The position numbers and the translations under genes were made by a program. Below the pieces are notes generated by a model. That model saw only the letters and a program-made list of their open reading frames with translations. It did no database searches and had not been told where the DNA came from. A stretch of DNA of 51,006 bases from Colwellia sp. (lineage in GTDB: Bacteria > Pseudomonadota > Gammaproteobacteria > Enterobacterales > Alteromonadaceae): NCBI GenBank assembly GCA_022969215.1, contig JALJPA010000005.1, forward strand, positions 1 through 51,006. The letters run 5' to 3'. Of the stretch, positions 1 to 8,680 are shown in pieces. Numbering within the stretch: position 1 is the stretch's first letter; every line of letters begins with the position of its first letter.

Positions 1-2
1 CG

Positions 3-857
3 CTCAAGTTGGCGCTGTTAGCAAAGACCAAAACTCAAACCTTTTACCTAGACAGTAAGCGATTAACCAGCAACCTTGTACAAGAAAATTCAAAAGTTTT
101 ACTAAAAACAATCAAGAGTATCGCACCTGATATTGTTTTCTTGTGTGATGATAATGCGATTAAACTACTTATTAAAGAGCTGTTATTACAACAACAAAAG
201 GTCGTTATTCTTGGTGTTAATGCAAACCCAAGGCAATACGTTAGTATTCAGCTTTTTCCAGTTTTAAAGGGTGTTTTGGAGCGGCCATTATACTTTCGAG
301 CTATTCTCGAGTTAAAGAAATTCTACCCGCATGCTACTAAAGTCACTATATTAATGGACAATACGGTTACCTCAAACATAATAAGAAAAAAGCTCTTTGC
401 TGATAAAACTGTACACCATGACGGGATCACCGTTGACTATAAACAAGTGGCGACTTTCCAACAGCTGAAGACATTTATTAATCAAATCAATAATCAACCC
501 GATCATCAATTGTTTGTGACAACGTTATTTAATTTAACTGACCCAAAAAATGCTGAAAAAAAATCTTACGATTCAGTACTTAACTGGCTGAATAGACATT
601 ACCAAAAGCCCCTTTTCAGTTTTTGGAAAACAAAAGTAAGAGAACATCTCATATTGGCAGCATATGGCCCTTCTGAAGAAGAGCAGGGGCGGGCGGCTGC
701 TAGTATGGGCAATGATATTTTACTGGGAAAAAAAGTGGCATATCAATTTGTTACCCCGCAAAATGGCTTGTTATATATCAGTCAAAAACAATTGGATAAA
801 TTTGATCTGAAAATACCGACTATTTATATATCGCCTGAACTCACTATTTATCGGTAG
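3..857 (+). CDS. ABC transporter substrate-binding-like protein (5' end missing)
   Basis: The frame is already open at the left edge (Leu-Lys precede the first possible TTG at 9), so the gene starts outside the window and about 284 residues are visible. The sequence has the alternating beta/alpha look of a periplasmic-binding fold (stretches IAPDIVFLCDDNAIKLLI, KVVILGVNANP and KVTILMDNTVTS) and resembles the ABC_sub_bind type of solute-binding proteins that occur without a permease. No signal peptide can be judged because the N-terminus is absent. The ligand is unknown. The gene ends just before a stretch with a decayed regulator copy and shows no clear link to the galactose genes. Family assignment is moderate. 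Confidence 0.6.
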   Translation, partial: LKLALLAKTKTQTFYLDSKRLTSNLVQENSKVLLKTIKSIAPDIVFLCDDNAIKLLIKELLLQQQKVVILGVNANPRQYVSIQLFPVLKGVLERPLYFRAILELKKFYPHATKVTILMDNTVTSNIIRKKLFADKTVHHDGITVDYKQVATFQQLKTFINQINNQPDHQLFVTTLFNLTDPKNAEKKSYDSVLNWLNRHYQKPLFSFWKTKVREHLILAAYGPSEEEQGRAAASMGNDILLGKKVAYQFVTPQNGLLYISQKQLDKFDLKIPTIYISPELTIYR

Positions 858-1311
858 TTGAGCATAGGTTTTATTTAATTAAACCAGCGTACATTCATTT
901 GGTTTACCTCAGTTAGCCAGAATAGTAACCATCATGACATCAGCCTATAATTGTTTACTCATATCAATATCGCTCTGACCATATATTTATTGCTTTTAGG
1001 GAAAATCATAGCGGTATTATTTTCGGCTACCACCATGAATGGACATTACTCTGTTTTGGTAACGTTTCCTCAAAAAAAGCACTGATTTGTCATTATCACT
1101 ATCAATGGAACAACGGCGATGAATTAGAGCGGAATAAAGTTGCACTTGAAGAATATGTTGGAATTATTATCCATTTATTATCCCACAACACTTCAGGTGT
1201 TTTAGCGGCTATGGAAACTCACTTAAATATCGCCAAGATACACTTCGTCGCTCTGCTAATGTCTTAGAAAAAAGTTAGCTGAAAAAGGAGTCTTCCAGTG
1301 TCATTGTCGTG
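858..1311. other. Gene-poor stretch with a decayed regulator
   Basis: No intact gene is seen between the first gene and galR. The right half (about 1079-1268) is a degenerate copy of the 3' end of the GntR gene at 10166. The left half (858-1078) contains no recognisable coding sequence or strong terminator. Confidence 0.6.
1079..1268 (+). pseudogene. GntR/FCD regulator, C-terminal remnant
   Basis: Translated from 1082 the frame gives LICHYHYQWN, DELERN and HNTSGVLAAME, which match the C-terminal part of the intact GntR/FCD regulator encoded at 10166-11062. Over 51 aligned residues about 39 are identical by eye, while the DNA is only around 70% alike, so this is an old or divergent copy, not a recent duplication. 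Near 1235-1240 one base is missing relative to the intact gene: the frame shifts, and the matching tail (TLRRSAN-like) continues in the next frame. The DNA-binding part is gone. It lies directly outside the gal cluster, with the intact copy on the other side. Confidence 0.75.
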
Positions 1312-2319
1312 CTACAGTTTATAATTAGTCGATTCTCGTTTAACAAGTCTAGGAATGTGTTTATAGTTGCTGTTTTTATTCATGTCTGCTTGCTTAGCTG
1401 TTAATTCAAGTCCTATATTGGTGGCTTGCATGGCCATTTCTTCAATGGGGTAATTGAGTGTGCTCAGTTTTGGTCTTGAATATCTTGACAGTAATACATC
1501 ATCGAAACCGAGTACGGAAATGTCTGATGGCACTTTAAAACCATTATCTTCTAGGGTCGAAATTGCCCCTATTGCCATGGCATCGTTATAAACAAACAAC
1601 GCAGAAAAACGCTTGCCTGAGGCTAGTAATTTTTGCGTGGCCATTTCACCGCCTTGCAGTGTTGGCTCGCCATATTCAATTAGGCTTTCTTCAATATCAA
1701 CACCAGCGGACTTAAGTTCTTGTTGAAAACCCTGTAGCCTAAGTAGTGGATCGTCTATTTGATGTTTACTGGAAATACAGGCAAAGCTTTGATGATTTAA
1801 GGCTAATAAATGCCGCGCGGCGATTTTACCCCCCTCAAGATTGTCTAACCAAACACAGCGCTGTGCGATTTCTTCAATATAGCGATCAATGAGTACTAAG
1901 CCAGGGACTTTATTGGCCAAATCAATTAAGGCTTGATCCGATAATTTTTTGCTATGCACCACCATGACATCACAGCGCCTTTCAATAAGTAAATTGATGG
2001 CCCGCATTTCTGTTTCTGCACTGACTAGTCCGGTACTTAATAATAATTGCATGTTCTTTTGTCGGGCTACTTGCTCAACACCATTCGCTAATGAGGCAAA
2101 AAACGGGTCAATTAAATCAGGAATGACCACACCCAAGGTTGTACTCTTTTGTGTGACTAAAGCACGCGCATTGGCATTAGGGGTGTAGTTTAAGTCTTTC
2201 ACCACCTTTAATACATTTTCAATGGTCTTTTTACTGACTTTTGGACCATTGTTTAATACGCGTGAAACGGATGCCACTGAAACACCAGCGATGCGAGCTA
2301 CGTCTTTTATTGTTGCCAT
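1312..2319 (-). CDS. galR: LacI-family repressor of the galactose genes (GalR-like)
   Basis: A 335-residue LacI/GalR regulator of normal length. Residues 1-50 carry the classic helix-turn-helix and hinge (ATIKDVARIAGVSVASVSRVLNN), followed by a periplasmic-binding-like effector domain with the family marks DLIDPFFASL, the YNDAMAIGA motif and VLGFDD. It is divergent from galT, and the space between holds two GalR-type palindromes. One is directly before galT; the other starts four bases from this gene's own start codon, in the place of a ribosome binding site. Repression of both galT and itself is therefore expected, relieved by galactose. The effector is inferred from neighbours, not from the binding pocket. 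Confidence 0.85.
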   Translation of the reverse strand: MATIKDVARIAGVSVASVSRVLNNGPKVSKKTIENVLKVVKDLNYTPNANARALVTQKSTTLGVVIPDLIDPFFASLANGVEQVARQKNMQLLLSTGLVSAETEMRAINLLIERRCDVMVVHSKKLSDQALIDLANKVPGLVLIDRYIEEIAQRCVWLDNLEGGKIAARHLLALNHQSFACISSKHQIDDPLLRLQGFQQELKSAGVDIEESLIEYGEPTLQGGEMATQKLLASGKRFSALFVYNDAMAIGAISTLEDNGFKVPSDISVLGFDDVLLSRYSRPKLSTLNYPIEEMAMQATNIGLELTAKQADMNKNSNYKHIPRLVKRESTNYKL

Positions 2320-2322
2320 AGG

Positions 2323-2334
2323 GTAAATGTTTAC
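2323..2334. promoter_or_regulatory. Probable GalR operator at the galR start
   Basis: GTAAATGTTTAC is a 12-bp near-palindrome (only the two central bases break symmetry) that matches the core of the perfect operator at 2427-2446. It lies immediately upstream of the galR ATG, where a Shine-Dalgarno sequence would be expected, which suggests autorepression. Confidence 0.65.
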
Positions 2335-2426
2335 ATTGTTTGTTTTAGTTGGATACCTAGTAAATATACACTATTCAATAGCTATTCACCAAGATTATAG
2401 TTGCTAAAAATAGATCTTGCACACAA

Positions 2427-2446
2427 AAGGGTAAACGTTTACCCTT
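2427..2446. promoter_or_regulatory. GalR operator upstream of galT
   Basis: A perfect 20-bp palindrome with core GGGTAAACGTTTACCC and the central CG typical of LacI/GalR-family operators. It ends 37 bases before the chosen galT start and lies between the divergent galR and galT genes. Confidence 0.85.
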
Positions 2447-2483
2447 GATTTTAAGTTTTCACTTATTCATTTTTAAAAATATT

Positions 2484-3527
2484 ATGGCTGTAGAATTTGA
2501 CCCAACGGAACACCCGCATAGAAGATATAACCCGCTTATTGATGAATGGGTGTTGGTTTCTCCTCACCGAGCAAAGCGACCTTGGCAAGGGCAGGTAGAA
2601 AAGCTTGATGAGCAGCAAAGACCGGCCTACGACAAAGACTGTTTTTTATGTGCCGGTAATACTCGCATAAATGGTGAAGTTAACGATGACTATAAAGATA
2701 CCTTTGTTTTTACTAATGATTTTGCCGCGATAAAACAAGATACTCCTATCGTGAGAAGTGATGACCCACTTTTTAAAATGGCCACAGAGCAGGGTGAAAG
2801 TCGTGTTATCTGTTTTTCACCGGATCATAGCAAAACCCTGCCTGAGTTATCAGTAGAGGATATTTATCGACTTGTTGATACTTGGCAAAGTCAATGTGAA
2901 GAATTAGGGCAAAGCTATACCAGTGTGCAGGTCTTTGAAAATAAAGGCAGTATTATGGGCTGTTCTAATCCGCATCCCCATGGACAAATTTGGGCGCAAC
3001 AGCAATTACCAACCTTGGTAATGAAAAAACAAAAAGCTCAATTGGCTTACTTTGAGCAACATGGCAGCAATTTATTGCAAGATTATGTAAAGAGAGAAGT
3101 CGAAAATAAAGAACGCATTGTGGTGATAAATGATGATTGGCTAGTTGTCGTACCTTATTGGGCAGCATGGCCGTTTGAAACTTTATTGCTACCACGTTTT
3201 ACCGTGTCACGTATAACTGAGCTAAATGCAGCGCAAAAGTTATCCCTCGCTGATATTCTTAAACAAATCACCATTAAATATGACAATTTATTTGAGTGTT
3301 CTTTCCCTTATTCCATGGGTTGGCATGGTGCGCCTTTTGATGGCCAACAACATGATGAATGGACTCTGCATGCCAGTTTCTTCCCGCCACTATTAAGATC
3401 GGCCACAGTGCGTAAATTTATGGTTGGTTATGAAATGATGGCTGAAGCACAAAGAGATCTTACTGCAGAGCAAGCAGCTAAAAGGTTACGTGATGTATCA
3501 GTTGTTCATTATAAGGAAAAAAACTAG
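2484..3527 (+). CDS. galT: Galactose-1-phosphate uridylyltransferase
   Basis: GalT exchanges UMP between UDP-glucose and galactose-1-phosphate in the Leloir pathway. From ATG 2484 the protein is 347 residues, like the E. coli enzyme (348). Zinc ligands are visible as C53, C56, H115 and H164, and the uridylyl-accepting histidine is H166 in SNPHPHGQ. A longer frame opens at TTG 2445, but that start would lie inside the operator and add 13 hydrophobic residues not typical of the family, so 2484 is preferred. No good Shine-Dalgarno sequence precedes it. The stop codon overlaps the galK GTG by one base, so translation is probably coupled. Confidence 0.96.
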   Translation: MAVEFDPTEHPHRRYNPLIDEWVLVSPHRAKRPWQGQVEKLDEQQRPAYDKDCFLCAGNTRINGEVNDDYKDTFVFTNDFAAIKQDTPIVRSDDPLFKMATEQGESRVICFSPDHSKTLPELSVEDIYRLVDTWQSQCEELGQSYTSVQVFENKGSIMGCSNPHPHGQIWAQQQLPTLVMKKQKAQLAYFEQHGSNLLQDYVKREVENKERIVVINDDWLVVVPYWAAWPFETLLLPRFTVSRITELNAAQKLSLADILKQITIKYDNLFECSFPYSMGWHGAPFDGQQHDEWTLHASFFPPLLRSATVRKFMVGYEMMAEAQRDLTAEQAAKRLRDVSVVHYKEKN

Positions 3528-4687
3528 TGCCAGAATCACAAAATATTGAGCAAAAAGAACTTGCCCTGCAATTATTTGAACAACAATTTAAACGCTCAGC
3601 TGAGCTAGTTTGTCATGCCCCAGGTCGAGTCAATTTAATTGGCGACCATACTGATTACAATGACGGCTTTGTTTTGCCCGCCGCTATTAATTACGGTACC
3701 ACTATTGCTGTATCAGCTCGCGAAGATAATGTCGTTAAAGTGTATGCCCATGATTGTGAACAACAAACTAATGAATTTAGCTTGACTGAGATAGTGTTTG
3801 ATCAGCAGATGATGTGGAGTAATTATGTTAAAGGTACCTTACAAGCATTGATGAAAAAGCACCCTGAAATTAAAGGCGCAAACCTAGTGGTTACCGGTAA
3901 TGTGCCGCAAGGTGCTGGTTTAAGTTCATCGGCCAGTTTTGAAATTGCCATCTTAAAAGCCTTTACTCAGCTTTATCAATTAGATTTAGATGGTGTTAAT
4001 GCCGCGCTTATTGGCCAGCAAGCCGAGAATGATTTTGTTGGTTGTAACTGTGGCATTATGGATCAACTTATCTCAGCCATGGGCCAGCAAGGTCATGCTA
4101 TGTTACTTGATTGCAAAGACCTATCTTTTGAAGATGCGCCTATTCCTGATGACTTAATGCTGTTTATTGTTAATTCTAATGTAAAACGTGGCTTGGTCGA
4201 TAGTGCCTATAACTTAAGACGTCAGCAATGTGAAGCGGTGGCCAAGTACTTTGGTGTTTCTGCTTTGCGCGAAGTCACGATGGCACAGCTTAATGCTGCT
4301 GAAGATAAAATTGAACCAGAATTGTTCAAACGTGCCCGTCACGTTGTTAGTGAAAATACTCGTGCCGTAAATACCTTAAAGGCGTTAAAAGCCAATGATA
4401 TGGCAACAATTAGTGCCGAGATGAAGGCATCTCATGTTTCTTTGCGTGATGACTTCGAAGTTACTACCAAGGAAATGGATGGTTTAGTCGAAATGATTGA
4501 TAGTGTCTTGGGGACAAAAGGTGGTGTTCGCATGACTGGCGGTGGTTTTGGTGGTTGTGTTGTCGCCTTAGTGCCAACGGCTTTGGTCGAACAGGTAAAA
4601 GATGTTGTTAACAGCAACTACGAGAAGGAATTTGGTTTAAAACCTAGTATTTATCTATGCAATGCAAGCCAAGGGGCATTTAGATAA
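3527..4687 (+). CDS. galK: Galactokinase
   Basis: GalK phosphorylates D-galactose at C1 with ATP. The 386-residue protein has the galactokinase signature GRVNLIGDHTDYNDGF near residues 33-48, the GHMP-kinase ATP loop (VPQGAGLSSSASFE) and the C-terminal MTGGGFGGC motif, with normal length. The start is a GTG whose first base is the last base of the galT stop codon (TAGTG), with an AAGG ribosome binding site inside the galT end. It belongs to the galT-galK-symporter transcript governed by the operator in front of galT. Confidence 0.96.
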   Translation: MPESQNIEQKELALQLFEQQFKRSAELVCHAPGRVNLIGDHTDYNDGFVLPAAINYGTTIAVSAREDNVVKVYAHDCEQQTNEFSLTEIVFDQQMMWSNYVKGTLQALMKKHPEIKGANLVVTGNVPQGAGLSSSASFEIAILKAFTQLYQLDLDGVNAALIGQQAENDFVGCNCGIMDQLISAMGQQGHAMLLDCKDLSFEDAPIPDDLMLFIVNSNVKRGLVDSAYNLRRQQCEAVAKYFGVSALREVTMAQLNAAEDKIEPELFKRARHVVSENTRAVNTLKALKANDMATISAEMKASHVSLRDDFEVTTKEMDGLVEMIDSVLGTKGGVRMTGGGFGGCVVALVPTALVEQVKDVVNSNYEKEFGLKPSIYLCNASQGAFR

Positions 4688-4792
4688 TTGACTGAATAGT
4701 AAATCGTGAATCGAATAAAATTTCAATGAATACAACTAGCGCAAAAATATAATTATAATTACAAGTATAACAAAAATAAAGGGTTACAAATT

Positions 4793-6367
4793 ATGGAATT
4801 TACCAATAAGTTGGGGACAATAGATAGCACCATTTTTATTGTTTATGTCATAGGGCTGTTGTGTCTTGCCTTGTGGGTTTCTCGCAATGATAAAAAAGAA
4901 GGTGCAAATACTGAAGATTATTTCTTAGCCAGTAAATCTTTACCTTGGTGGGCTATTGGCGCCTCTTTAATTGCCGCCAATATTTCGGCTGAACAAATTA
5001 TCGGTATGTCTGGCTCTGGTTACGCCATTGGCTTAGCGATTGCTTCCTATGAGTGGATGGCCGCCATTACTTTAGTATTAGTGGGTAAATATATGCTGCC
5101 TATTTTCCTGAAAAATAACATTTTCACCATGCCGCAATATCTTGAGCAACGCTTTGATAATAAGGTGAAAACGACCATGGCCATCTTCTGGTTGGCGGTA
5201 TACACCTTTGTTAACTTAACTGCAGTGTTATGGTTGGGTGGTATGGCCATTGAAACCGTTGCGGGTGTCGATTGGATGTTCGGCATGATATTTTTAGCCG
5301 TTTTCTCAGTGGCTTACTCTTTATATGGAGGCCTAAAGGCGGTTGCTTTTACCGACATATTACAAGTGGTGTTATTAGTGTTTGGTGGTCTGTTACTGAG
5401 TTATCTAGCGCTAGATGCGGTTGCTGATGGTCAAGGGATGTTAGTTGGTTTTGGTATTCTTACTGAACAAATGCCTGAGCATTTTGACATGATATTAAGT
5501 CCTGAAAATGAACATTACATGAGCTTGCCAGGTATCTCGGTATTACTTGGCGGCATGTGGGTAATGAATTTTAGTTACTGGGGTTTTAACCAGTATATTA
5601 TTCAGCGTGCTTTAGCCGCTAAAGATCTTAAAGAAGCGCAAAAAGGTATTGCTTTTGCTGCCTACCTTAAATTGCTTATGCCGATTGTTGTGGTCTTACC
5701 CGGCATTGCCGCGGTTGTTCTTTATCCAACATTAACCACACCAGACCAAGCTTATCCTTCAATGATGGCAATGTTGCCTGTTGGTATCAAAGGTTTAGTT
5801 TTTGCTGCCTTGGTTGCTGCCATTGTTTCTTCACTTGCTTCAATGACCAATAGTATTTCTACTATCTTTACCATGGATATTTATAGCCAATTTAAACCTA
5901 ATGAAAGTCAACGTCACTATGTACATATTGGCCGTATTGCTGCGTTAGTCTCATTATGTATTGCCTTAATAGTCGCTCAGCCATTATTGGGTGAATTCGA
6001 CCAAGCGTTCCAATATATTCAAGAATTTACCGGTTTCTTTACTCCCGGCATAGTGGTGATATTTGTTCTGGGTATGTTCTGGAAACGTGCAACCTCAATG
6101 GGCGCATTATCAGCCGCCTTAGGCTCAGCGGTATTTTCGCTAATACTTAAATTTGCTTGGCCTGAACTACCGTTTATGGACCGTGTTGGTTTAGTATTTT
6201 TACTCTGTTTAGCGCTTTGTTATTTTGTCTCTATGGCAGGTAAACCGCCTACGACAGATAACAGTGTTGATTTATCACAAGTGAACTTTGATACCACTAA
6301 GTCATTTAATATCGCAGCCATTGGTGTCGTGCTTATTCTTACCGCTTTATACGCTACTTGGTGGTAA
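4793..6367 (+). CDS. Sodium/galactose symporter (SSS family, vSGLT-like)
   Basis: A 524-residue membrane protein very similar by eye to the structurally known Vibrio vSGLT. Shared stretches include EDYFLASKSLPWWAIGASLI, NISAEQIIGMSGSGY, ASYEWM, YWGFNQYIIQR and AIVSSLASM. The galactose-contacting Gln (Q68 in SAEQ) and Glu (E87 in SYEWM) and the sodium-site serines (VSSLAS) are present. It should import D-galactose (perhaps glucose too) with sodium across the inner membrane, which suits a marine cell. It follows galK after about 105 bases and is followed by a strong terminator, so it probably ends the first gal transcript. Confidence 0.92.
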   Translation: MEFTNKLGTIDSTIFIVYVIGLLCLALWVSRNDKKEGANTEDYFLASKSLPWWAIGASLIAANISAEQIIGMSGSGYAIGLAIASYEWMAAITLVLVGKYMLPIFLKNNIFTMPQYLEQRFDNKVKTTMAIFWLAVYTFVNLTAVLWLGGMAIETVAGVDWMFGMIFLAVFSVAYSLYGGLKAVAFTDILQVVLLVFGGLLLSYLALDAVADGQGMLVGFGILTEQMPEHFDMILSPENEHYMSLPGISVLLGGMWVMNFSYWGFNQYIIQRALAAKDLKEAQKGIAFAAYLKLLMPIVVVLPGIAAVVLYPTLTTPDQAYPSMMAMLPVGIKGLVFAALVAAIVSSLASMTNSISTIFTMDIYSQFKPNESQRHYVHIGRIAALVSLCIALIVAQPLLGEFDQAFQYIQEFTGFFTPGIVVIFVLGMFWKRATSMGALSAALGSAVFSLILKFAWPELPFMDRVGLVFLLCLALCYFVSMAGKPPTTDNSVDLSQVNFDTTKSFNIAAIGVVLILTALYATWW

Positions 6368-6408
6368 ACAGGTTATATGCCACAAAGTGGTAATAAAATA
6401 TAAATATT

Positions 6409-6433
6409 AAAAGGCCAAGTCATTGGCCTTTTT
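6409..6433 (+). terminator. Rho-independent terminator after the symporter gene
   Basis: Perfect 10-bp stem AAAAGGCCAA / TTGGCCTTTT with a 4-base loop (GTCA), the right arm running into a T run. It separates galTK-symporter from galEM, whose start follows 20 bases later, so galEM expression may depend on read-through or on a promoter within this gap. Confidence 0.85.
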
Positions 6434-6452
6434 AACTTTTTAAGGACAAAAA

Positions 6453-7478
6453 ATGAAAGTATTAGTCACCGGTGGGGCAGGGTATATCGGCTCCCATACG
6501 GTTTTATCGTTATTAGAAAATAATTATGACGTTATCGTTTATGATAATTTAGCTAACTCAAGTCTTGAGTCTATTGACCGGGTTGAAAAGCTCACCGGAA
6601 AGAAAGTTGAGTTTGTCGAAGGTGATATTTGCGATAAAGAGAAATTAAGCCAGCTATTTAAACAATCTGCTATTGATGCCGTTATTCACTTTGCTGCACT
6701 TAAAGCCGTTGGTGAATCAGCAGCAATACCATTAAGTTATTATCAAAATAATGTCCATGGCACCGTTTGTATACTGGAAGTTATGCAGCAACACCAGGTG
6801 CATAATTTTATATTTAGTTCGTCTGCCACCGTTTACGGTGAAGAAAATGACGTGCCTTATGTGGAAACAATGAAGTTGGGTACTCCTTCTAGCCCCTATG
6901 GTGCTAGCAAAGTTATGGTTGAGCGTATACTGGCCGATTTAGCGCTCTCGGATAACAAGTTTAGAGGCGTATCCTTACGTTATTTCAACCCGATTGGTGC
7001 TCACGAAAGCGGCAATATAGGGGAAGACCCTAAAGGTATTCCCAATAACCTTTTACCTTATGTAGCCCAAGTTGCCGTAGGTAAGCGTGACAAACTCAGT
7101 ATCTTTGGTGATGATTACCCCACTAAAGATGGTAGCTGCGAACGTGATTATTTACATGTGATGGATTTAGCGCAAGGCCATGTGGCAGCTTTAGATTGGT
7201 TAAACCGTCACAGTGACTTTAGGGGGGTTGAAGCTTTTAATTTAGGTACCGGTAATGGGGTTTCAGTTTTTGCTATTGTTAAGGCCTTCGAGCAAGCCAT
7301 TAATAAAACAATCCCCTTTGAAGTATCACCAAGAAGAGCTGGGGATCTGCCGGCTTTTTGGGCCAATGCTAGCAAAGCAAATAAAGAGCTGAATTGGCAA
7401 GCCAATCGAAGTCTTGAACAAATGATGACTGATACTTGGCGCTGGCAATCAAATAATCCAAATGGGTTTTTAGTTTAA
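6453..7478 (+). CDS. galE: UDP-glucose 4-epimerase
   Basis: GalE interconverts UDP-galactose and UDP-glucose and closes the Leloir cycle. The 341-residue protein begins with the NAD-binding GGAGYIGSH motif (residues 7-15) and has the short-chain dehydrogenase catalytic pair Y149/K153 in SPYGASK, plus SSSATVYG at 122-129, the same numbering as the E. coli enzyme. An AAGGA ribosome binding site precedes the ATG. The stop codon overlaps the galM ATG by one base, which suggests coupling. Confidence 0.96.
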   Translation: MKVLVTGGAGYIGSHTVLSLLENNYDVIVYDNLANSSLESIDRVEKLTGKKVEFVEGDICDKEKLSQLFKQSAIDAVIHFAALKAVGESAAIPLSYYQNNVHGTVCILEVMQQHQVHNFIFSSSATVYGEENDVPYVETMKLGTPSSPYGASKVMVERILADLALSDNKFRGVSLRYFNPIGAHESGNIGEDPKGIPNNLLPYVAQVAVGKRDKLSIFGDDYPTKDGSCERDYLHVMDLAQGHVAALDWLNRHSDFRGVEAFNLGTGNGVSVFAIVKAFEQAINKTIPFEVSPRRAGDLPAFWANASKANKELNWQANRSLEQMMTDTWRWQSNNPNGFLV

Positions 7479-8527
7479 TGACTCACTTGGCAACCGAGCT
7501 GGAAACAGCAACAGAATCGGAATCAGAGGTGGTAACAGAGTTGGAGTCAGAGTTAGCAACAATTACATTGACCAATGACTATGGCATGTCAGTTGAAATC
7601 ATTAATTTTGGTGCTCGGATTAAATCAATTAAGTTTCCGGTCAACGATAATCCAACGGAAATGATATTGGGTTATGCCTCGGCAACCGATTACTTAACGG
7701 ATGAATTTTATTTAGGGGCAACTTGTGGCCGGGTGTGTAATCGCATTGCTGGTGGTAAGTTTGAGCTTGCCGGTCGTCAATATCAGTTACCCTTAAATGA
7801 TGGTGAAAACAGTTTACACGGTGGTGATAACAATTTTTCTTTACGTTATTGGCGATTATGTAAGGGAACACTCACTAATAGTTCGGCAACTTTATCTCTC
7901 GTTTCGCCACACGGAGATCAAGGTTTTCCAGGAACTATTGAGTTGGCTGTTACTTATCAATTGAGTGCTGACAATAAACTAAGCATACAATACTTGGCCA
8001 ATACCGATTTAGCCACGCCAATAAACTTAACCAATCACGCATACTTTAATTTGGGTGAAAAAGACTGCCAATCTTTATATTTACAAATGATGTCTTCGGC
8101 ATTTCTTGAAACTGACTCAGCCAATATACCTACGGGTAATATTATTTCAGTAGCGGGAACAGATTATAACTTTAGAGAGCCTGCCGCTATTGGCTATCGA
8201 CAACAGCATACTGAAGATGAATCGCTTAAAACAAAAAACGGTTATGATCACTGTTTTGTTTTGGATAACACGCCGTTCGAGCAGCCTAAGGCAATCCTTA
8301 CTTCATTAAAAAATCAAATAAGTTTGTCTGTTTATACCGACCAAGCAGCAATACAGCTTTATACGGGATATTACTTAAGTGGCAAGTTTAGCTCCTATCA
8401 GGGCGTATGTTTAGAAGCACAAAATTATACCGATGCTGATAACAACAAACATTTTCCCAGTAATATTTTACAGCCAAATCAACAATATCAGCGGGAAATA
8501 ATTTATGAATTTGAGTCGATAAATTAG
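7478..8527 (+). CDS. galM: Aldose 1-epimerase (galactose mutarotase) with acidic N-terminal extension
   Basis: GalM interconverts alpha and beta galactose so that GalK can use it. Family marks are NSLHGG (H114), LTNHAYFNL (H187) and the catalytic glutamate in CLEAQNYTD near residue 321. The start overlaps the galE stop (TAATG). Before the normal beginning of the fold (about residue 27, ATITLTNDYGMSVEIINFG) there is an extra Glu/Thr/Ser-rich stretch, ATELETATESESEVVTELES, encoded by a short imperfect DNA repeat of gag/gaa-tc/ac units. An alternative start inside the fold would remove the first strand, so the extension is probably translated. Confidence 0.93.
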   Translation: MTHLATELETATESESEVVTELESELATITLTNDYGMSVEIINFGARIKSIKFPVNDNPTEMILGYASATDYLTDEFYLGATCGRVCNRIAGGKFELAGRQYQLPLNDGENSLHGGDNNFSLRYWRLCKGTLTNSSATLSLVSPHGDQGFPGTIELAVTYQLSADNKLSIQYLANTDLATPINLTNHAYFNLGEKDCQSLYLQMMSSAFLETDSANIPTGNIISVAGTDYNFREPAAIGYRQQHTEDESLKTKNGYDHCFVLDNTPFEQPKAILTSLKNQISLSVYTDQAAIQLYTGYYLSGKFSSYQGVCLEAQNYTDADNNKHFPSNILQPNQQYQREIIYEFESIN

Positions 8528-8680
8528 CTGAGTCATAATTTTTAATGTCTTTATTATGTGACATATCATGAATTAGTCATGCACTGGCTTTTTGTTAGTC
8601 AATAAACCTTAAAAAAACCAGAGTCAAATTGGTTAAGTGAAAGGCTATCAAATACAGCGCTTTACACGAGAGTAATAAAT

